Shown: piece after piece, positions 5,934 through 9,964 of the stretch
Numbering within the stretch: the first letter of the stretch is position 1
How the letters are laid out: each line of letters opens with the position of its first letter
From: an uncultured Bacilli bacterium
GTDB taxonomy: Bacteria > Bacillota_I > Bacilli_A > RF39 > UBA660
Direction of reading: 5' to 3'
Length of the DNA stretch: 9,964 nt
Assembly: GCA_910583945.1 (NCBI GenBank)
Contig: CAJTYF010000049.1
Coordinates: 1 to 9,964, forward strand
Translations under genes and position numbers: made by a program
Notes under the pieces: model-generated
What the model was told of the DNA's origin: nothing
The model's database searches: none
The model's input: the letters and a program-made list of their open reading frames with translations, nothing else

Positions 5934-5942
5934 CATTTTTTT
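5914..5942 (+). terminator. Intrinsic terminator overlapping the end of the Ntdp gene
   Basis: A 13-base stem is formed by 5914-5926 (A tract plus TGCTAA) and 5930-5942 (TTAGCA plus T tract) with an AAA loop. The last Ntdp codons and the TAG stop (5931-5933) lie within it. The A and T tracts make it able to work in both directions. Confidence 0.85.
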
Positions 5943-5943
5943 G

Positions 5944-5972
5944 TTGCATTTACATAAAATATAGAGTAAAAT
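5944..5972 (+). promoter_or_regulatory. Possible upstream rRNA promoter
   Basis: TTGCAT (5944-5949), 17 bases, TAAAAT (5967-5972). It is weaker than the promoter at 6094-6122 but has the right spacing. It could be the first of tandem rRNA promoters, or could drive a short transcript carrying the hairpin at 5980-6001. Confidence 0.35.
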
Positions 5973-5979
5973 GTAAAAC

Positions 5980-6001
5980 ATGTTGAAGGAAGTTTCAACA
6001 T
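5980..6001 (+). repeat. Perfect 8-base hairpin upstream of the rRNA operon
   Basis: ATGTTGAA (5980-5987), loop GGAAGT, TTCAACAT (5994-6001). An A-run follows on the + strand, so it does not terminate in this direction. It would be the first structure in a transcript from the promoter candidate at 5944-5972. Confidence 0.5.
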
Positions 6002-6093
6002 AAAAAAGTATCAAATCGGTAGATGATTGACAATTAAAAAAAATGTCGACGTAAACACACAAAAAAGTTTTTAAAAAAAAATGTAAAAAAGTG

Positions 6094-6122
6094 TTGACAT
6101 AGACAAAAAGATTTGATATATT
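6094..6122 (+). promoter_or_regulatory. Main rRNA operon promoter
   Basis: TTGACA (6094-6099), 17 bases, TATATT (6117-6122), preceded by TGa (extended -10). A- and T-tracts from about 6060 to 6091 lie where an UP element would. The predicted start near 6129 gives a leader of about 100 bases to the 16S gene. Confidence 0.8.
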
Positions 6123-6127
6123 AATCG

Positions 6128-6193
6128 TGCGTTATGAAAAAGACGCAAGAAAATGATCTTTGAAAACTAAGTAAAAAAGTCAATTTTGAGTAG
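6128..6193 (+). promoter_or_regulatory. rRNA leader with boxB-like hairpin and boxA antitermination site
   Basis: A small hairpin TGCGT (6128-6132) / ACGCA (6143-6147) comes first, then boxA TGATCTTTGAAAACTA (6154-6169) and the motif TTTTGAGTAG (6184-6193). The boxA matches the known firmicute rRNA antiterminator site bound by NusB/NusE. The same boxA (15 of 16 bases) and the same TTTTGAGTAG recur in the 16S-23S spacer. Confidence 0.7.
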
Positions 6194-6230
6194 CTTAGAT
6201 TAAACTAAAATAAAGATTGAAATAAATCAT

Positions 6231-7781
<1,551 letters not shown>

Positions 7782-8001
7782 ATGGAGTTATTACTTATAG
7801 AAAAATAACCGTATAAAACCTTCGGGGATAGCGCAATATGCGAAAAGGTTTTAAATTAGAGCTACATAGACTAATTTTACTTGGTTTTGAGAGATCATTC
7901 TCTCAAGAATTTTGTTCTTTGAAAACTAGATAATGTAAATTTTGAGTAGTCATATTATATGACATTAAGATCTCAAAACTCATCAATTAGATAACTTTGG
8001 T
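7782..8001 (+). other. 16S-23S spacer without tRNA genes
   Basis: About 220 bases, no tRNA cloverleaf. It holds, in order, a long hairpin (7815-7822 with 7845-7852, inner CGCA 7832-7835 with TGCG 7839-7842), a 7-base hairpin TTGAGAG (7887-7893) / CTCTCAA (7900-7906), a second boxA TGTTCTTTGAAAACTA (7913-7928), and a stem TTTTGAG (7940-7946) / CTCAAAA (7972-7978) enclosing GTCATA (7949-7954) / TATGAC (7958-7963). These are likely processing and antitermination signals. The spacer bases around 7851-7864 can also pair imperfectly with 6191-6204 upstream of 16S, as expected of a precursor stem. Confidence 0.85.
7913..7928 (+). promoter_or_regulatory. boxA of the 16S-23S spacer
   Basis: TGTTCTTTGAAAACTA, one base different from the leader copy at 6154-6169. 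It follows the hairpin at 7887-7906, the same order (hairpin then boxA) as in the leader, and keeps the polymerase antitermination-ready before 23S. Confidence 0.7.

Positions 8002-9964
<1,963 letters not shown>

Noticed and set aside
6027..6055. TTGACA at 6027-6032 as another rRNA promoter
   Set aside because: No acceptable -10 occurs at 16-18 bases downstream (bases there read CGTAAA or similar).
5841..6062. 73-codon open frame on the - strand over the Ntdp end and rRNA leader
   Set aside because: It crosses a terminator and the rRNA promoter region and reads through poly-A as Phe runs; no ribosome site.
7815..7865. tRNA gene in the 16S-23S spacer
   Set aside because: The folded stretch lacks a cloverleaf, T-loop (TTCRANY) and acceptor pairing; it is a simple long hairpin.

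Overview
The window comes from an AT-rich, low-GC Gram-positive bacterium, most likely a Mollicutes-like or Erysipelotrichia-like member of the Bacilli (RF39-type gut lineages would fit). The evidence is the purine-rich Shine-Dalgarno sites matching the CACCTCCTTTCT anti-SD end of its own 16S rRNA, promoters of the TTGxxx-N17-TATxxT type, and a nucleoside phosphatase of the staphylococcal/Bacillus Ntdp type. The 16S rRNA mixes Erysipelotrichia-like wording (GCGGTAAAATGCG) with mycoplasma-like wording (CTAGACTTGACATCC, ACGAGAACGTGGGGATGG). TGA is a stop: full-length enolase, CtpA and Ntdp read through without it, and Trp is TGG. The lineage call is made from memory of sequences, not from a search.

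Layout, all on the + strand: (1) 1-338, C-terminal end of a surface protein with a DUF6273/C-type-lectin-like ending; (2) 339-704, no intact gene, with two short lysine/arginine-rich open stretches in one frame that may be the remains of a gene; (3) 717-1280, a six-helix DUF308/HdeD-type membrane protein; (4) 1365-2600, a somewhat short and divergent but catalytically complete enolase; (5) 2718-3386, an unrecognised 222-residue protein whose promoter and start codon lie in overlapping inverted repeats; (6) 3556-4083, a single-pass membrane protein whose outer domain looks like a thioredoxin fold without active-site cysteines; (7) 4166-5332, a membrane-anchored S41 carboxy-terminal processing protease (CtpA type) with PDZ domain; (8) 5391-5933, an Ntdp/DUF402 nucleoside tri- and diphosphate phosphatase; (9) 5943-9964, an rRNA operon: promoter region, leader with boxA, complete 16S, a spacer without tRNA, and the first two thirds of 23S.

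A promoter candidate can be drawn directly in front of each intact protein gene and several genes end in an intrinsic terminator, so the protein genes look like separate housekeeping-style units rather than an operon. The true starts of enolase, CtpA, Ntdp and probably the DUF308 and 222-residue proteins are downstream of the longest open frame; each is set by a Shine-Dalgarno site and a promoter.

No CRISPR array, transposase, integrase or obvious new defence system is visible. The points most worth a second look are the 16S rRNA (A at E. coli position 966, paired substitutions in helices 28, 30 and 36, and a mismatch to probe EUB338 and primer 341F), the lectin-like variable C-terminus at the left edge, the overlapping inverted repeats in front of the 222-residue orphan gene, and the cysteine-free thioredoxin-like membrane protein.
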